Positions 17,900 to 26,913 of a stretch of DNA of 64,000 nt are shown here, in pieces; the stretch's first letter is position 1, and every line of letters starts with the position of its first letter. The stretch covers positions 62,001 to 126,000 of the forward strand of contig CAVZQE010000001.1 of the NCBI GenBank assembly GCA_963777325.1, written 5' to 3'. Both the position numbers and the translations under genes were made by a program. The notes beneath the pieces are model-generated. The model did not search any database. It saw only the letters and a list, made by a program, of their open reading frames with translations, and had not been told where the DNA came from. Source of the stretch: JAFAXA01 sp963777325. Lineage in GTDB: Bacteria > Pseudomonadota > Alphaproteobacteria > Acetobacterales > Acetobacteraceae.

Positions 17900-18075
17900 A
17901 TGGTCCCCTCGCGGCCTTGCTCCGGGGGTTAAAAGGGAACGCGGTCAGATGCCGCGGCTGCCCCCGCAACTGTGAGCGGAGAGCGTCCCGCCGATACGCC
18001 ACTGATGCGACCCACGCGTCGGGAAGGCCGGCGGGAGGCGCCCGATCCGCGAGCCAGGAGACCTGCCATCGAAGC
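17900..18075 (+). promoter_or_regulatory. Cobalamin (B12) riboswitch
   Basis: Conserved elements in order: TTAAAAGGGAAC near 17929-17940, the loop GCTGCCCCCGCAACTGT at 17957-17973, GCCACTG near 17998, GGGAAGGC near 18021, and the B12 box GCCAGGAGACCTGCC at about 18053-18067. Order and spacing fit the RNA family. It sits about 115 bp before the DUF1636 gene at the head of the cobW-cobN operon; binding of adenosylcobalamin is expected to lower expression. The GC-rich stretch 18076-18188 would be the expression platform. Ends are approximate. Confidence 0.95.
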
Positions 18076-18188
18076 CGTAGCGTGATGCCGGGCGGGGTGG
18101 CGCGGCGTCGCGTGTCGTCTCTCCCGCGTCGCTCGGCCAGGCCGCGCGTCCGGCCCCCCGTGCTTGCTAACCGATCGCGGGGTCCGCC

Positions 18189-18575
18189 TTGTCCTCCCAC
18201 GCCGTCCTTCACGTGTGTATCACCTGCCGCGCCGGGCAACTGCTCGCCGAAGGCGAAACGCCGCCGGGCCGCAAGCTGCACGACGCGGTCGCGCGGGCGC
18301 TCGCCGCTGGTCCCGACGCGGCCGTGGCCGTCCGCGAGGTGTCGTGCCTCGCCGCGTGCGACCATGGCTGCTCGGCCGCGCTCACCGCGCCCGGCAAATG
18401 GAGCTACCTGCTCGGCCGGCTGACGCTCGATCACGCCGGCGACCTGCTCACCTACGGCCGAGTCTATGCCGCGCACGCGACCGGGACGGTACTGCCGTCG
18501 AGGCGTCCGGCCTCGCTCAGAAACGTGGTGCTCGGCCGGATGCCCGCCCTTTCCCTTTCGGAGACCAGCGCATGA
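18189..18575 (+). CDS. DUF1636 metal-binding protein, first gene of the B12-riboswitch operon
   Basis: 128 residues, DUF1636, a thioredoxin-fold ferredoxin-like family found beside cobW in alphaproteobacteria. Cysteine pairs: LHVCITCRAGQ near residue 10, and VSCLAACDHGCSAALTAPG near 51-68, giving a C-x2-C ... C-x3-C-x3-C pattern that could hold a metal or Fe-S cluster. Start is TTG 18189; no ATG precedes VLHVC in frame. The stop overlaps cobW (ATGA). A role in cobalt supply is likely from context, but no reaction is established to my knowledge. Confidence 0.8.
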   Translation: MSSHAVLHVCITCRAGQLLAEGETPPGRKLHDAVARALAAGPDAAVAVREVSCLAACDHGCSAALTAPGKWSYLLGRLTLDHAGDLLTYGRVYAAHATGTVLPSRRPASLRNVVLGRMPALSLSETSA

Positions 18576-19612
18576 GCGACGCCACCGCGAAAATCCCCGC
18601 CACCATCGTCACGGGCTTCCTCGGCGCGGGAAAGACGACGCTGGTGCGGCATTTGATGGCGCATGCGGGGGGGCGGCGGATCGCGATCATCGTCAACGAG
18701 TTCGGCGCGCTCGGCATTGACGGCGAGACCCTGCGCTCCTGCGGCATCGAGGGATGCGAGGAGGAAAACATCGTCGAGCTGGCGAACGGCTGCCTCTGCT
18801 GCACGGTCGCCCAGGATTTCCTGCCGACGATGGAGGCGCTGCTCGACCGTGCCCGCCCGCCCGAGCACATCCTGATCGAGACTTCCGGCCTCGCCCTGCC
18901 GAAGCCGCTGATCAAGGCCTTCAATTGGCCGGCGATCCGCTCGCGCGTGACGGTCGATGGAGTGGTGACGGTGGTGGACGGCCCGGCGGTCGCCGACGGC
19001 CGGTTCGCGGACGATCCGGACGCGGTCGCCGCCCAGCGCGCGGCCGATCCGTCCGTCGATCACGACAACCCGCTGGCCGAGGTGTACGAGGACCAGATCC
19101 GGGCCGCCGACCTCGTCGTGCTGAACAAGGCCGACCTGCTGGACGAAGCCGACGCCGCGCGGCTGCAACGGGAGCTCGCGTCGTCGCTGCCGCGCGCCGT
19201 GAAGGTGGTGGCGGCGCGGGACGGACGGCTCGATCCCGCGATCCTGCTGGGCCTGAGCGCGGCGGCGGAGGACGACCTCGCGGCGCGGCCGTCGCATCAC
19301 GACGCGGAGGACGGCGCGCACGAGCATGACGATTTCGAGAGCTTCGTCGTGGACCTGCCCGAAGCCCGGTCGCCCGAGGCGCTGTCCGGGCGGTTGCGGC
19401 ACGTGGCCGAGACGCACGACGTGCTGCGCATGAAGGGCTTCGCCGCGATCGCGGGCAAGCCGTCGCGCCTCGCGATCCAGGGCGTGGGCGCGCGGTTCCG
19501 GCACGACTACGACCGCGCGTGGGCGCCGGGCGAGAGCCGCGCGGGGCAGCTCGTCGTCATCGGCAGGGCCGGCCTCGACCGCGACGCAATCGCCGCCGCC
19601 GTCGCCGGGTAG
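18572..19612 (+). CDS. cobW: Cobalamin-synthesis GTPase CobW
   Basis: COG0523 GTPase metallochaperone thought to deliver cobalt to the chelatase. TGFLGAGKTTLVRHL (P-loop residues 15-22), the metal motif GCLCCTV (Cys74-Leu-Cys-Cys77), LIETSGLALPKPL, and VVLNKADLLDEAD (guanine specificity). A histidine/acid segment (HHDAEDGAHEHDD, near 230-243) resembles the metal-rich linker of the family, and the C-terminal CobW_C domain follows. 346 residues. ATG 18572 overlaps the DUF1636 stop; cobN follows 9 bp later. Confidence 0.96.
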   Translation: MSDATAKIPATIVTGFLGAGKTTLVRHLMAHAGGRRIAIIVNEFGALGIDGETLRSCGIEGCEEENIVELANGCLCCTVAQDFLPTMEALLDRARPPEHILIETSGLALPKPLIKAFNWPAIRSRVTVDGVVTVVDGPAVADGRFADDPDAVAAQRAADPSVDHDNPLAEVYEDQIRAADLVVLNKADLLDEADAARLQRELASSLPRAVKVVAARDGRLDPAILLGLSAAAEDDLAARPSHHDAEDGAHEHDDFESFVVDLPEARSPEALSGRLRHVAETHDVLRMKGFAAIAGKPSRLAIQGVGARFRHDYDRAWAPGESRAGQLVVIGRAGLDRDAIAAAVAG

Positions 19613-19621
19613 GATCGCCGA

Positions 19622-22600
19622 GTGCACCTGCTGGTCCGGGAGACGCATGGGCTGGACGACGCCGCGCCGGCGGCCGATCTCGGCCTCTCGCCCGCGCCGC
19701 TGCTGCTGCTTTCGTTCTCCGACAGCGACCTAGGCGCGGCGGCGACGGCCTGGTCCGCCATGGACGAGCCGCGACCGGGTCTCAGGCTCGCAAATCTCGC
19801 GCGGCTGACGCATCCGATGTCGGTCGATCTGCTCGCCGAGGGGCTGGCCGCGCAGGCGCGCTGCATTGTCGTGCGCCTGCTCGGCGGCCTCGAATACTGG
19901 CGCTACGGCGCGGAGGAGATGTCCGCGATATGCCGCACGGCCTCGATCCCGCTCGCGCTGCTGCCGGGCGACGGACGTGACGACGCGCGGCTGCGAGCGC
20001 TCTCGACGGTATCGGACGCGGTGTTCTCGCGCTTGGACGCGGCCTTGACGGCAGGCGGGCCGGGCAATGTCGGGGTCGCGCTGCGGCTGATGGCGCATCT
20101 CGCGGATCTGGGGGAGGACGACGGCGTGGCGGCCCGGCCGGTCGCTGCGTGGGGCGAGTACGACTGCCGTCATTGCGAGCGCAGCGAAGCAATCCAGGCG
20201 GCCGAACATGCGCCATGGATCGCCACGCCAGCTTCGCCGGCTCGCGATGACGGTGGTCTGGCGGCAATCGTATTCTACCGCTCGCACCTGCTCGCGGGCG
20301 ATACGGCCCCGGTCCGCTCGCTGGCGGAGGCCCTCGCCGTACGCGGCCTGGCCCCGCGCGCGCTGTTCGCTGATAGCCTGAAGTCGCCCGTCACGGCGCG
20401 AGGCGTCGCCGAGCGGCTGCGCGCCTGGAAGCCGCGTGTCGTGATCAATCTCACCGCTTTCTCGGCCCGTCAGGACGAGTGCGCCTCCCCGCTCGACGCG
20501 GCGGGCGCGCCGGTTTTGCAGGCGCTGCTGTCCGGTTCGCCGCGCGCGACCTGGGTGGCCTCCACGCACGGCGTCTCGCAGAGCGATCTCGCGATGCAGG
20601 TCGCGCTGCCGGAACTGGACGGGCGGCTGCTCACCGCCGCCATCGCCTTCAAGGACGCGGACGCCCCCATCTCCGAACTCGAATACGCTCGTACCGTGCT
20701 GCGCCCCGATCCGGACGGGATCGCGCTCGCCGCCGACCGCGCCGCCGGCTGGGCGCGTCTCGCCGCCACCCCGCGCGGCGAGCGGCGGGTCGCGATCGTC
20801 CTGCCGGACTATCCGGGCGCGGCGCGCGAGGGAGGCGAAAGCGGGCAGGAGGGCCACGCGGTCGGGCTGGACGGGTTCGCGAGCCTTGCCGCCATCCTCC
20901 GGCTGCTGCGCGGCGAGGGTTACGATCTCGGCACCGGGCCGTTGCCCTCCGGCCCGGAACTGGTCCGGCTGCTGCGACGGACGCATGCGGGCGAGGGCTT
21001 CCGATATCACCGCATCGGCAAGTTCGTGCTGGCGATCCAGCCCGATCGCGGCAGTCCGGCCGGCCGCCGCTCCGGCTACCACGACCCGGACCAGCCGCCC
21101 TGCGATCTCTATGTCGCGTTCCATCTCTGGCTGCGGCAGCGCGAGGGCATCCACGCGCTCGTGCATCTCGGCACCCACGGGTCGCTGGAATGGCTTCCGG
21201 GCAAGGCGGTGGCGCTGTCCGCCGACTGCACGCCTGTCGCCCTGATGCGCGGCCTGCCGATAATCTACCCGTTCATCGTCAACAACCCGGGCGAAGCGGC
21301 AATGGCCAAGCGCCGCCTGGGCGCGGTCACGATCGGGCATCTGACGCCGCCGCTGCGCCGGGCCGGGCTGCACGGCGCAGCCGCCGAGTTGGAGCGGCTG
21401 ATCGACGAATACGCCGCCGCAGACGGGTTGGACCGTCGCCGCACCGCCCTGCTCCGTCGCGACATCCTCGCGCGCTCCCAGGAGTGCGGATTGCTGGAGG
21501 AGAGCGGCGCGGCCGGGACGGAAACGGACCAGCTGGCGCGGCTCGATGCCTATCTGTGCGAGGTGAAGGAGCTGCAGATCCGCGACGGGCTGCACGTCTT
21601 CGGCACGCCACCGCCGCCCGAGCGCCGCGCCGCGCTGCTTGAGGCACTCGCGCGCTCCTGCCCGGGCGCGCTGACGGAGGCGCTCGCCGCTTCGCTCGAC
21701 GCCAGCGCCGAAGCCGAGCAATCGGCGCTGCTCGCTGGGCTGGATGGCCGTTTCGTGCAGCCCGGCCCTTCCGGCGCGCCGAGCCGGGGCCGCGCGGACG
21801 TGCTGCCCACGGGGCGCAACCTGTTCGCGCTCGACCCGCGCGCGGTGCCGACCCGCTCCGCCGTGGCACTGGCCGAGCGGGCGGCGGCGGAGTTGCTGCG
21901 GCGGCACCGGCAGGATCATGGCGACTGGCCGCGCAGCCTCGTCATCGACCTTTGGGGCAGCACGACGCTCCGCACCGGCGGCGAGGATCTGGCGCTGGCG
22001 CTGCTGCTGATGGGCGCGCGTCCCGTGTGGGATGAGCGTTCGGGGCGCGTCACCGGCGTCGCGATCGTGCCGCTCGCCGTACTCGACCGCCCGCGCTGCG
22101 ACGTGACCTTGCGCATCTCGGGTCTGTTCCGGGATGCCTTCCCGGCGCAGATCGCGCTGTTCGACCGTGCCGTGCAGGCGATTGCCGCCCGGGACGAGGC
22201 GGCCGAATGGAACCCGCTCGCCGCCGCACGCGGCGACGGCCCCATCTCGCGCATCTTCGGCGCGGCACCCGGCCGATACGGTGCCGGAATCGAGGAGACA
22301 CTAGCGCGCGGTGCCTGGACGGAGCGCGGGTCGCTCGGGGCGGAATACCTCGCCTCGTCCTCGGCCGCATACGGGCCGGGGCGGGACGGCGCGGCGGACG
22401 CGGCCGGTTTCGCGTCGCGGGTCGCGCAAGCGGCCGCCTTCGTGCATACGCAGGATCACGCCGAGACGGATCTGCTGGACAGCCCCGACTACGCCGCCCA
22501 CGCGGGCGGCTTCGCGGCCGCTGCGGCGGAACTAGGCGGGACGCCCGCGCTGTATCACGCCGACACCGCCGACCCGGATGCGCCCCGGCTGCGGCCCCTG

Positions 22601-22933
22601 GCGGACGAGATCGCGCGTGTCGTGCGCGGACGGGCGATCAACCCGGACTGGATCGCGGGCCAGCGCCGCCACGGCCATCGTGGCGCGGCCGAGCTGGCCC
22701 GCACGCTCGACAGCCTGCACGCCTTCGCGGCGACGCTCCCGACCCGGTGCGACCGTCAGTTCGACCTTTATTTCGACGCGACCCTCGGCAATCCGGACAC
22801 GGACGGCTTCCTGCGCGAGACGAACCCGGCGGCGCATGCGGCGATGCGCGCCCGGTTCGCCGAGGCAATGGCGCGCGGGCTGTGGCGGCCCTGGCGGAAT
22901 TCGGTTGCGGCGACGCTGGAAGGCAAGGCATGA
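19622..22933 (+). CDS. cobN: Cobaltochelatase large subunit CobN, with in-frame repeat insert
   Basis: Binds hydrogenobyrinic acid a,c-diamide and, with the AAA+ subunits CobS and CobT (not in this window), inserts cobalt. Family sequence includes HLGTHGSLEWLPGKAVALS, PFIVNNPGEAAMAKRRLGAVTIGHL, and near the C-terminus DHAETDLLDSPDYAAHAGGF and DRQFDLYFDATLGNPDT. 1103 residues, normal. GTG 19622, 9 bp after cobW. Residues about 183-211 (DCRHCERSEAIQAAEH and following) are encoded by an 87-bp palindromic repeat and do not belong to the usual family sequence. The stop overlaps cobG (ATGA). Confidence 0.95.
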   Translation: MHLLVRETHGLDDAAPAADLGLSPAPLLLLSFSDSDLGAAATAWSAMDEPRPGLRLANLARLTHPMSVDLLAEGLAAQARCIVVRLLGGLEYWRYGAEEMSAICRTASIPLALLPGDGRDDARLRALSTVSDAVFSRLDAALTAGGPGNVGVALRLMAHLADLGEDDGVAARPVAAWGEYDCRHCERSEAIQAAEHAPWIATPASPARDDGGLAAIVFYRSHLLAGDTAPVRSLAEALAVRGLAPRALFADSLKSPVTARGVAERLRAWKPRVVINLTAFSARQDECASPLDAAGAPVLQALLSGSPRATWVASTHGVSQSDLAMQVALPELDGRLLTAAIAFKDADAPISELEYARTVLRPDPDGIALAADRAAGWARLAATPRGERRVAIVLPDYPGAAREGGESGQEGHAVGLDGFASLAAILRLLRGEGYDLGTGPLPSGPELVRLLRRTHAGEGFRYHRIGKFVLAIQPDRGSPAGRRSGYHDPDQPPCDLYVAFHLWLRQREGIHALVHLGTHGSLEWLPGKAVALSADCTPVALMRGLPIIYPFIVNNPGEAAMAKRRLGAVTIGHLTPPLRRAGLHGAAAELERLIDEYAAADGLDRRRTALLRRDILARSQECGLLEESGAAGTETDQLARLDAYLCEVKELQIRDGLHVFGTPPPPERRAALLEALARSCPGALTEALAASLDASAEAEQSALLAGLDGRFVQPGPSGAPSRGRADVLPTGRNLFALDPRAVPTRSAVALAERAAAELLRRHRQDHGDWPRSLVIDLWGSTTLRTGGEDLALALLLMGARPVWDERSGRVTGVAIVPLAVLDRPRCDVTLRISGLFRDAFPAQIALFDRAVQAIAARDEAAEWNPLAAARGDGPISRIFGAAPGRYGAGIEETLARGAWTERGSLGAEYLASSSAAYGPGRDGAADAAGFASRVAQAAAFVHTQDHAETDLLDSPDYAAHAGGFAAAAAELGGTPALYHADTADPDAPRLRPLADEIARVVRGRAINPDWIAGQRRHGHRGAAELARTLDSLHAFAATLPTRCDRQFDLYFDATLGNPDTDGFLRETNPAAHAAMRARFAEAMARGLWRPWRNSVAATLEGKA
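20167..20253. repeat. Palindromic repeat element inserted in frame in cobN
   Basis: 87-bp imperfect inverted repeat: the left arm begins CCGTCATTGCGAGCGCAGCG and the right arm ends TTCGCCGGCTCGCGATGACGG, its near reverse complement. It matches in style the intergenic palindromes of alphaproteobacteria whose translation reads CHCERSEAIQ. Its length, 29 codons, keeps cobN open. No other copy was seen in the window. Confidence 0.85.
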
Positions 22934-24076
22934 CGGTGCGCGGCTGGTGCCCGACCCTATTCGAGCCGATGCAGACGGGCGACGGCTGGCTGCTCCGGAT
23001 CAAGCCGCGTCGCGCCATTCTCTCCTCCGATCAAGCGCAAGCGGTCGCCGCCGTCTCGAAGCAACACGGCAACGGGCGGATCGGGCTGACGAACCGGGGC
23101 AACCTGCAACTCAGGGGCCTCTCCGAGAGCGCGATCCCGGCGGCGGCCGAAGCGATGCTCGCGCACGGGCTGGCCGACGCCGATCCGGGGGTCGAGCGGC
23201 GCCGCAACCTGCTGGTGCCGCCGCTGCTCGGCCTCGACCCGGCGCTGCCGCCCGCGCTGCCGGACGTGATCGCGGCGCTGGAGGCCATGCTCGCCGACCC
23301 CGCGCTCGCGAACCTGCCGGGTAAGTTCGGCGTGGTGGTGGACGGCGGCGGCGCGCTACCGCTCGCAAACGAACTCGGCGATGTACGGGTGCATGTATCG
23401 CACCCGACGGCGTGGGTTGGGCTGGACGGCTGCGAGCGCGTGGTCGTCTGCCAGGCGGCGGAGGCGGCGGACGTGGCGGGGCGTCTCGTGCGGGCGTTCC
23501 TGGCCGTACGCGGGGAAGCACGGCGGATGCGTGCGGTTCAGGCCGGGCTTGTGTTCGCGGCGGCGGGCCTCGCGCCTAGCCCTGTGTCCCGGACACAGTG
23601 GCCGGCCCCGGCTCCCGTCGGTACGGTCGGCTTCGCATTCGGCCGGCTGACCGCGCCGGCGCTGGCGGCGCTCGCCGATCTGGCGGGAGAGATCCGCGTC
23701 ACGCCCTGGCGCTCCGTCGTCCTGCCCGGCCTTGGGCCGGAGCATGACCGCGACGATCGCGGCGCTCGGCGGCATCGTGGACCCGGCCGACCCGCGCCTC
23801 TTCGTGCGCGCCTGCCCTGGCAGCCCGGCCTGCCCGTCCGCGACCGTGGCGACCGAGGCGGATGCTGGGGCGCTGCTTGCGGCGTACCGACCCAGCGGCC
23901 CCGTGCATGTCTCCGGCTGCGCCAAGGGCTGCGCCCATCCGGGTGCGGCGGTGACGCTGGTCGGCGAGGCGGGCCGCTACGCCCTCATTCGCGACGGCCG
24001 CGCCGACGGGGTTCCGGTCGCGACCGGCCTCACGATCGAGGCGGCGGCGCGCCATCTCCGGCTCGGGGCCGCATGA
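22930..24076 (+). CDS. cobG: Precorrin-3B synthase CobG, with one frameshift
   Basis: Oxygen-using monooxygenase that hydroxylates precorrin-3A and forms the lactone in aerobic cobalamin synthesis; related to sulfite/nitrite reductases. Visible: NGRIGLTNRGNLQLRGL near residue 40, LPGKFGVVVDGGG, and the Fe-S/sirohaem cysteines RACPGSPACPSATV and VSGCAKGCAHPGAA. The frame breaks after WRSVVLPGLG. Reading GG for GGG near 23733 gives ...GLGRSMTATIAALGG and continues to the stop at 24076; the span is one base over a multiple of three. ATG 22930 and the stop each overlap the neighbours (ATGA). Confidence 0.9.
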
Positions 24077-24699
24077 GCCACGATTACATCCGCGACGGCG
24101 CGGCCATCTACGCGCGCTCCTTCGCGATCATCCGGGCGGAAGCGAACCTGTCCGGCTTCACGCGAGAGGAAGCGCGGGTCGCGGTGCGGGTGATCCACGC
24201 CTGCGGCATGGTGGAGGTCGTCCGCCGTCTGCGTTTCGCGCCCGGCTTCGTCGCGGCGGCACGAAGCGCGCTGCTCAGGGGCGCGCCGGTCCTGTGCGAC
24301 GCCCGCATGGTCGCGCACGGCATCACCCGCGCCCGGCTGCCCGCCGGCAACGCTGTGATCTGCACCCTGGACGCGCCGGGAACGCACGACGCCGCGTCCC
24401 GGCTTCGCACGACCCGCTCGGCGGCGGCGCTGGAGGCTTGGCGGCCGCATCTGGCCGGATCGCTGGTCGCGATCGGCAATGCGCCGACGGCGCTGTTCCA
24501 TCTGCTCGACATGTTGCAAGAAGGGGCCCCCGCGCCCGCCGCAATCATCGGCATGCCGGTCGGATTCGTGGGCGCGGCCGAGTCGAAACGGGCGCTCGCC
24601 GCGCAAACGGCCGTTTCATGGGCGATCGTTGAGGGAAGACTCGGCGGCAGCGCCATGGCGGTCGCCGCCGTCAATGCGCTCGCAAGCGAGGCGGAGTGA
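24073..24699 (+). CDS. cobH: Precorrin-8X methylmutase
   Basis: Moves the C11 methyl to C12, forming hydrogenobyrinic acid. 208 residues with family sequence: YIRDGAAIYARSFAIIRAEA, VRVIHACGMVEVV (catalytic His), LCDARMVAHGITRARLPAGN, AIGNAPTALFHLLDML, and IIGMPVGFVGAAESKRAL. ATG 24073 overlaps the cobG stop and its own stop overlaps the cobI GTG, in the pattern of the whole operon. Confidence 0.97.
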   Translation: MSHDYIRDGAAIYARSFAIIRAEANLSGFTREEARVAVRVIHACGMVEVVRRLRFAPGFVAAARSALLRGAPVLCDARMVAHGITRARLPAGNAVICTLDAPGTHDAASRLRTTRSAAALEAWRPHLAGSLVAIGNAPTALFHLLDMLQEGAPAPAAIIGMPVGFVGAAESKRALAAQTAVSWAIVEGRLGGSAMAVAAVNALASEAE

Positions 24700-25424
24700 G
24701 CAAAGGAACACTCTACTCGCTCGGCCTCGGGCCGGGCGACCCGGAGCTGGTGACGATCAAGGCCGCGCGGGTGCTCGGCTCAGTGTCGGTGATCGCCTAT
24801 TTCGCCAAGCGCGGCAGGCCCGGCCACGCCCGCACCATTGCGGACCCGCATCTCAGGTCAGGCACGAAGGAGTTGCGGTTCGAATACCCGTTCACGACCG
24901 AGATTGCCGTGGACGACCCGCGCTATCTCGCGGGCATCGGGGCGTTCTACGAAGGCTGCGCCGCGCGGCTCGTGGAATGGCTCGACACCGGGCGGGACCT
25001 GGCGCTGCTGTGCGAAGGCGATCCGTTCTTCTACGGCTCCTCGATGTATCTGTTCGACCGCCTGCGGGACGGCTACGCGCAGGAGGTGGTGCCGGGCGTC
25101 ACCGCGATGAGCGGCTGCTGGACCCGCGCCCATGCGCCCGTCGTGCATGGGGACGACATCCTGACCGTGCTGCCGGGAACGCTGGACCTTGGCCGCATGG
25201 CCGAGCGCCTCGCCGGGTGCGACGCTGCGGTGATCATGAAGGTGGGTCGCCACCTCCCGAAGATCCGCTCGGCGCTGGCGATGGCCGGGCTGCTCGACCG
25301 CGCGCTCTACGTGGAGCGCGGCACGATGGCGGGCGAGCGTATTCTTCCGCTCGCCGAGCACGATGGCTCGCCCGCGCCTTATTTCGCGCTCGTGCTGGTA
25401 CCGGGACGGCAGCGGCCGCGATGA
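24696..25424 (+). CDS. cobI: Precorrin-2 C20-methyltransferase
   Basis: SAM-dependent methylation of precorrin-2 at C20 giving precorrin-3A. Tetrapyrrole-methylase fold: LYSLGLGPGDPELVTIKA near residues 6-23, VIAYFAKRGRPGHAR, LCEGDPFFYGSSMYLFDRL, VVPGVTAMSGCWT and VLPGTLDLGRM. 242 residues. GTG 24696 (GTGA overlap with cobH) is the only start that keeps the N-terminal glycine motif at its usual place. Confidence 0.97.
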   Translation: MSKGTLYSLGLGPGDPELVTIKAARVLGSVSVIAYFAKRGRPGHARTIADPHLRSGTKELRFEYPFTTEIAVDDPRYLAGIGAFYEGCAARLVEWLDTGRDLALLCEGDPFFYGSSMYLFDRLRDGYAQEVVPGVTAMSGCWTRAHAPVVHGDDILTVLPGTLDLGRMAERLAGCDAAVIMKVGRHLPKIRSALAMAGLLDRALYVERGTMAGERILPLAEHDGSPAPYFALVLVPGRQRPR

Positions 25425-26173
25425 CCGGCTGGCTCGCCGTAATCGGCCTCGGCCCCGGCGCGGCGTCGCTCGTCACGCCGGAAGCGACAGCGGCATTGGA
25501 GCAGGCGACCGATCTCGTCGGCTACGGGCCGTACGTCGATCGCGTGGCGGACCGCGGCGGACTGCGCCGCCACCCGAGCGACAATCGCGCCGAGCTGGAC
25601 CGCGCCCGACACGCTCTGGAGATGGCGGCGGCTGGCGGCCGGGTCGCGGTCGTGTCGGGCGGCGATGCCGGCGTTTTCGGCATGGCGAGCGCGGTGTTCG
25701 AGGCGCTGGAAGCCGGGCCGCCGGGCTGGCGCGCGCTCGACATCCGCGTTGTTCCGGGCGTCTCCGCCATGCTGGCCGCCGCCGCCCGGCTGGGCTCGCC
25801 GCTCGGGGCCGATTTCTGCGTGCTGTCACTGTCGGACAATCTCAAACCCTGGACGCTGATCGAGCGCCGGTTGCGCGCGGCGGCGTCCGCCGGGTTCACG
25901 CTCGCGCTGTACAACCCCGCCTCCCGCGCGCGCCCGGACCAGCTCGGCCGCGCGTTCGCCTTGCTGCGAGACGTGCTGCCGGGCACGGCGCCGGTGGTGT
26001 TCGCGACCGCCGTCACTCGTCCGGACGAGCGGATCGACTACACGACGCTCGCGACGGCTGACCCGGCGCGGGCGGACATGCGGACGCTCGTGCTCGTCGG
26101 CGCCGCAGCGATGCGCCGCATCGAGCGCCCAGGCGAAGCGCCCTGGCTCTACGCCCCGCGCCGGGCCGGTTGA
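25421..26173 (+). CDS. cobJ: Precorrin-3B C17-methyltransferase
   Basis: SAM-dependent methylation at C17 with ring contraction, giving precorrin-4. Motifs: LAVIGLGPGAASLVTPEA at the start, VGYGPYVDRV, HPSDNRAELDRARHALEMAA, VVSGGDAGVFGMASAVFEAL, VVPGVSAMLAAAARLG and LALYNPASRARPDQL. 250 residues. ATG 25421 overlaps the cobI stop. The last 25 bases overlap the convergent cobK end. Confidence 0.97.
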   Translation: MTGWLAVIGLGPGAASLVTPEATAALEQATDLVGYGPYVDRVADRGGLRRHPSDNRAELDRARHALEMAAAGGRVAVVSGGDAGVFGMASAVFEALEAGPPGWRALDIRVVPGVSAMLAAAARLGSPLGADFCVLSLSDNLKPWTLIERRLRAAASAGFTLALYNPASRARPDQLGRAFALLRDVLPGTAPVVFATAVTRPDERIDYTTLATADPARADMRTLVLVGAAAMRRIERPGEAPWLYAPRRAG

Positions 26174-26913
26174 TGCGAAGCGATCCACGCCCGCGCGGAG
26201 TCGGCGTCCGGCACGGTGTCCGCTGCTGGAAGGACCGGCCGGGCGACCATCACCACGGCGATGCCGAGCGCGCGCGCGGCCCTGAGCTTGGGCGCGGTCG
26301 CAAAGCCGCCGGAGTTCTTGGTCACGAGCACCTCGATACCGTGCGCCTGCAGCAGCCCGCGCTCGCCCCCTTCCGCGAATGGCCCGGCCGACGTGAGCAC
26401 GCGGGCGTCGGGCGGCAGCGTCTCCGGCGCGGGCGGGTCGATGCTGCGGATCAGGTAGCTGTGCCACGGCGCGGCGCGGAACGGCGCCAGCTCCTGTTGA
26501 CCGACGGTCAGGAACACGCAACGTCGCACCGGCCCGAGCGCGCCCGGCGCGTCCTCCATGCGCGCGACCTCGCGCCAATGATCGCCGGGTATCGGCGCCC
26601 AGTCTGGCCGCTCGATCCGCAGCAACGGCACGGCGGCGACGCGAGCGGCCGCGACGGCGTTGGCCGAGATGCGGGCGGCGAACGGATGCGTCGCGTCCAC
26701 GAGGAGATCGTAGCCCTCCGCGCGCAGGAAGTCGGCCAGTCCCGCCGGGCCGCCGAAGCCGCCGATGCGGCAGGAGACCGGCTGCGGGCGCGGAGAGCGG
26801 GTGCGGCCCGCGAGCGAGAGCAGGGGCGCGACGGCCGGATCGCCGGCGAGCAGCGCGGCGAGGCGCGAGGCCTCGGTGCTGCCGCCGAGGATGAGGACAC
26901 GGAGCGGGTGCAT
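26149..26913 (-). CDS. cobK: Precorrin-6A reductase
   Basis: NADPH-dependent reduction of precorrin-6A to dihydroprecorrin-6. Rossmann start VLILGGSTEASRLAALLAG at residues 6-24; LLVDATHPFAARISANAV; HWREVARMEDA; VFLTVGQQELAPF; VTKNSGGFATAPKLRAARAL. 254 residues. It is the one gene read against the surrounding cob genes: its ATG (26913-26911) shares the palindrome CATG with the cobL ATG (26912-26914), and its 3' end overlaps cobJ by 25 bp. Confidence 0.96.
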   Translation of the reverse strand: MHPLRVLILGGSTEASRLAALLAGDPAVAPLLSLAGRTRSPRPQPVSCRIGGFGGPAGLADFLRAEGYDLLVDATHPFAARISANAVAAARVAAVPLLRIERPDWAPIPGDHWREVARMEDAPGALGPVRRCVFLTVGQQELAPFRAAPWHSYLIRSIDPPAPETLPPDARVLTSAGPFAEGGERGLLQAHGIEVLVTKNSGGFATAPKLRAARALGIAVVMVARPVLPAADTVPDADSARAWIASHQPARRGA

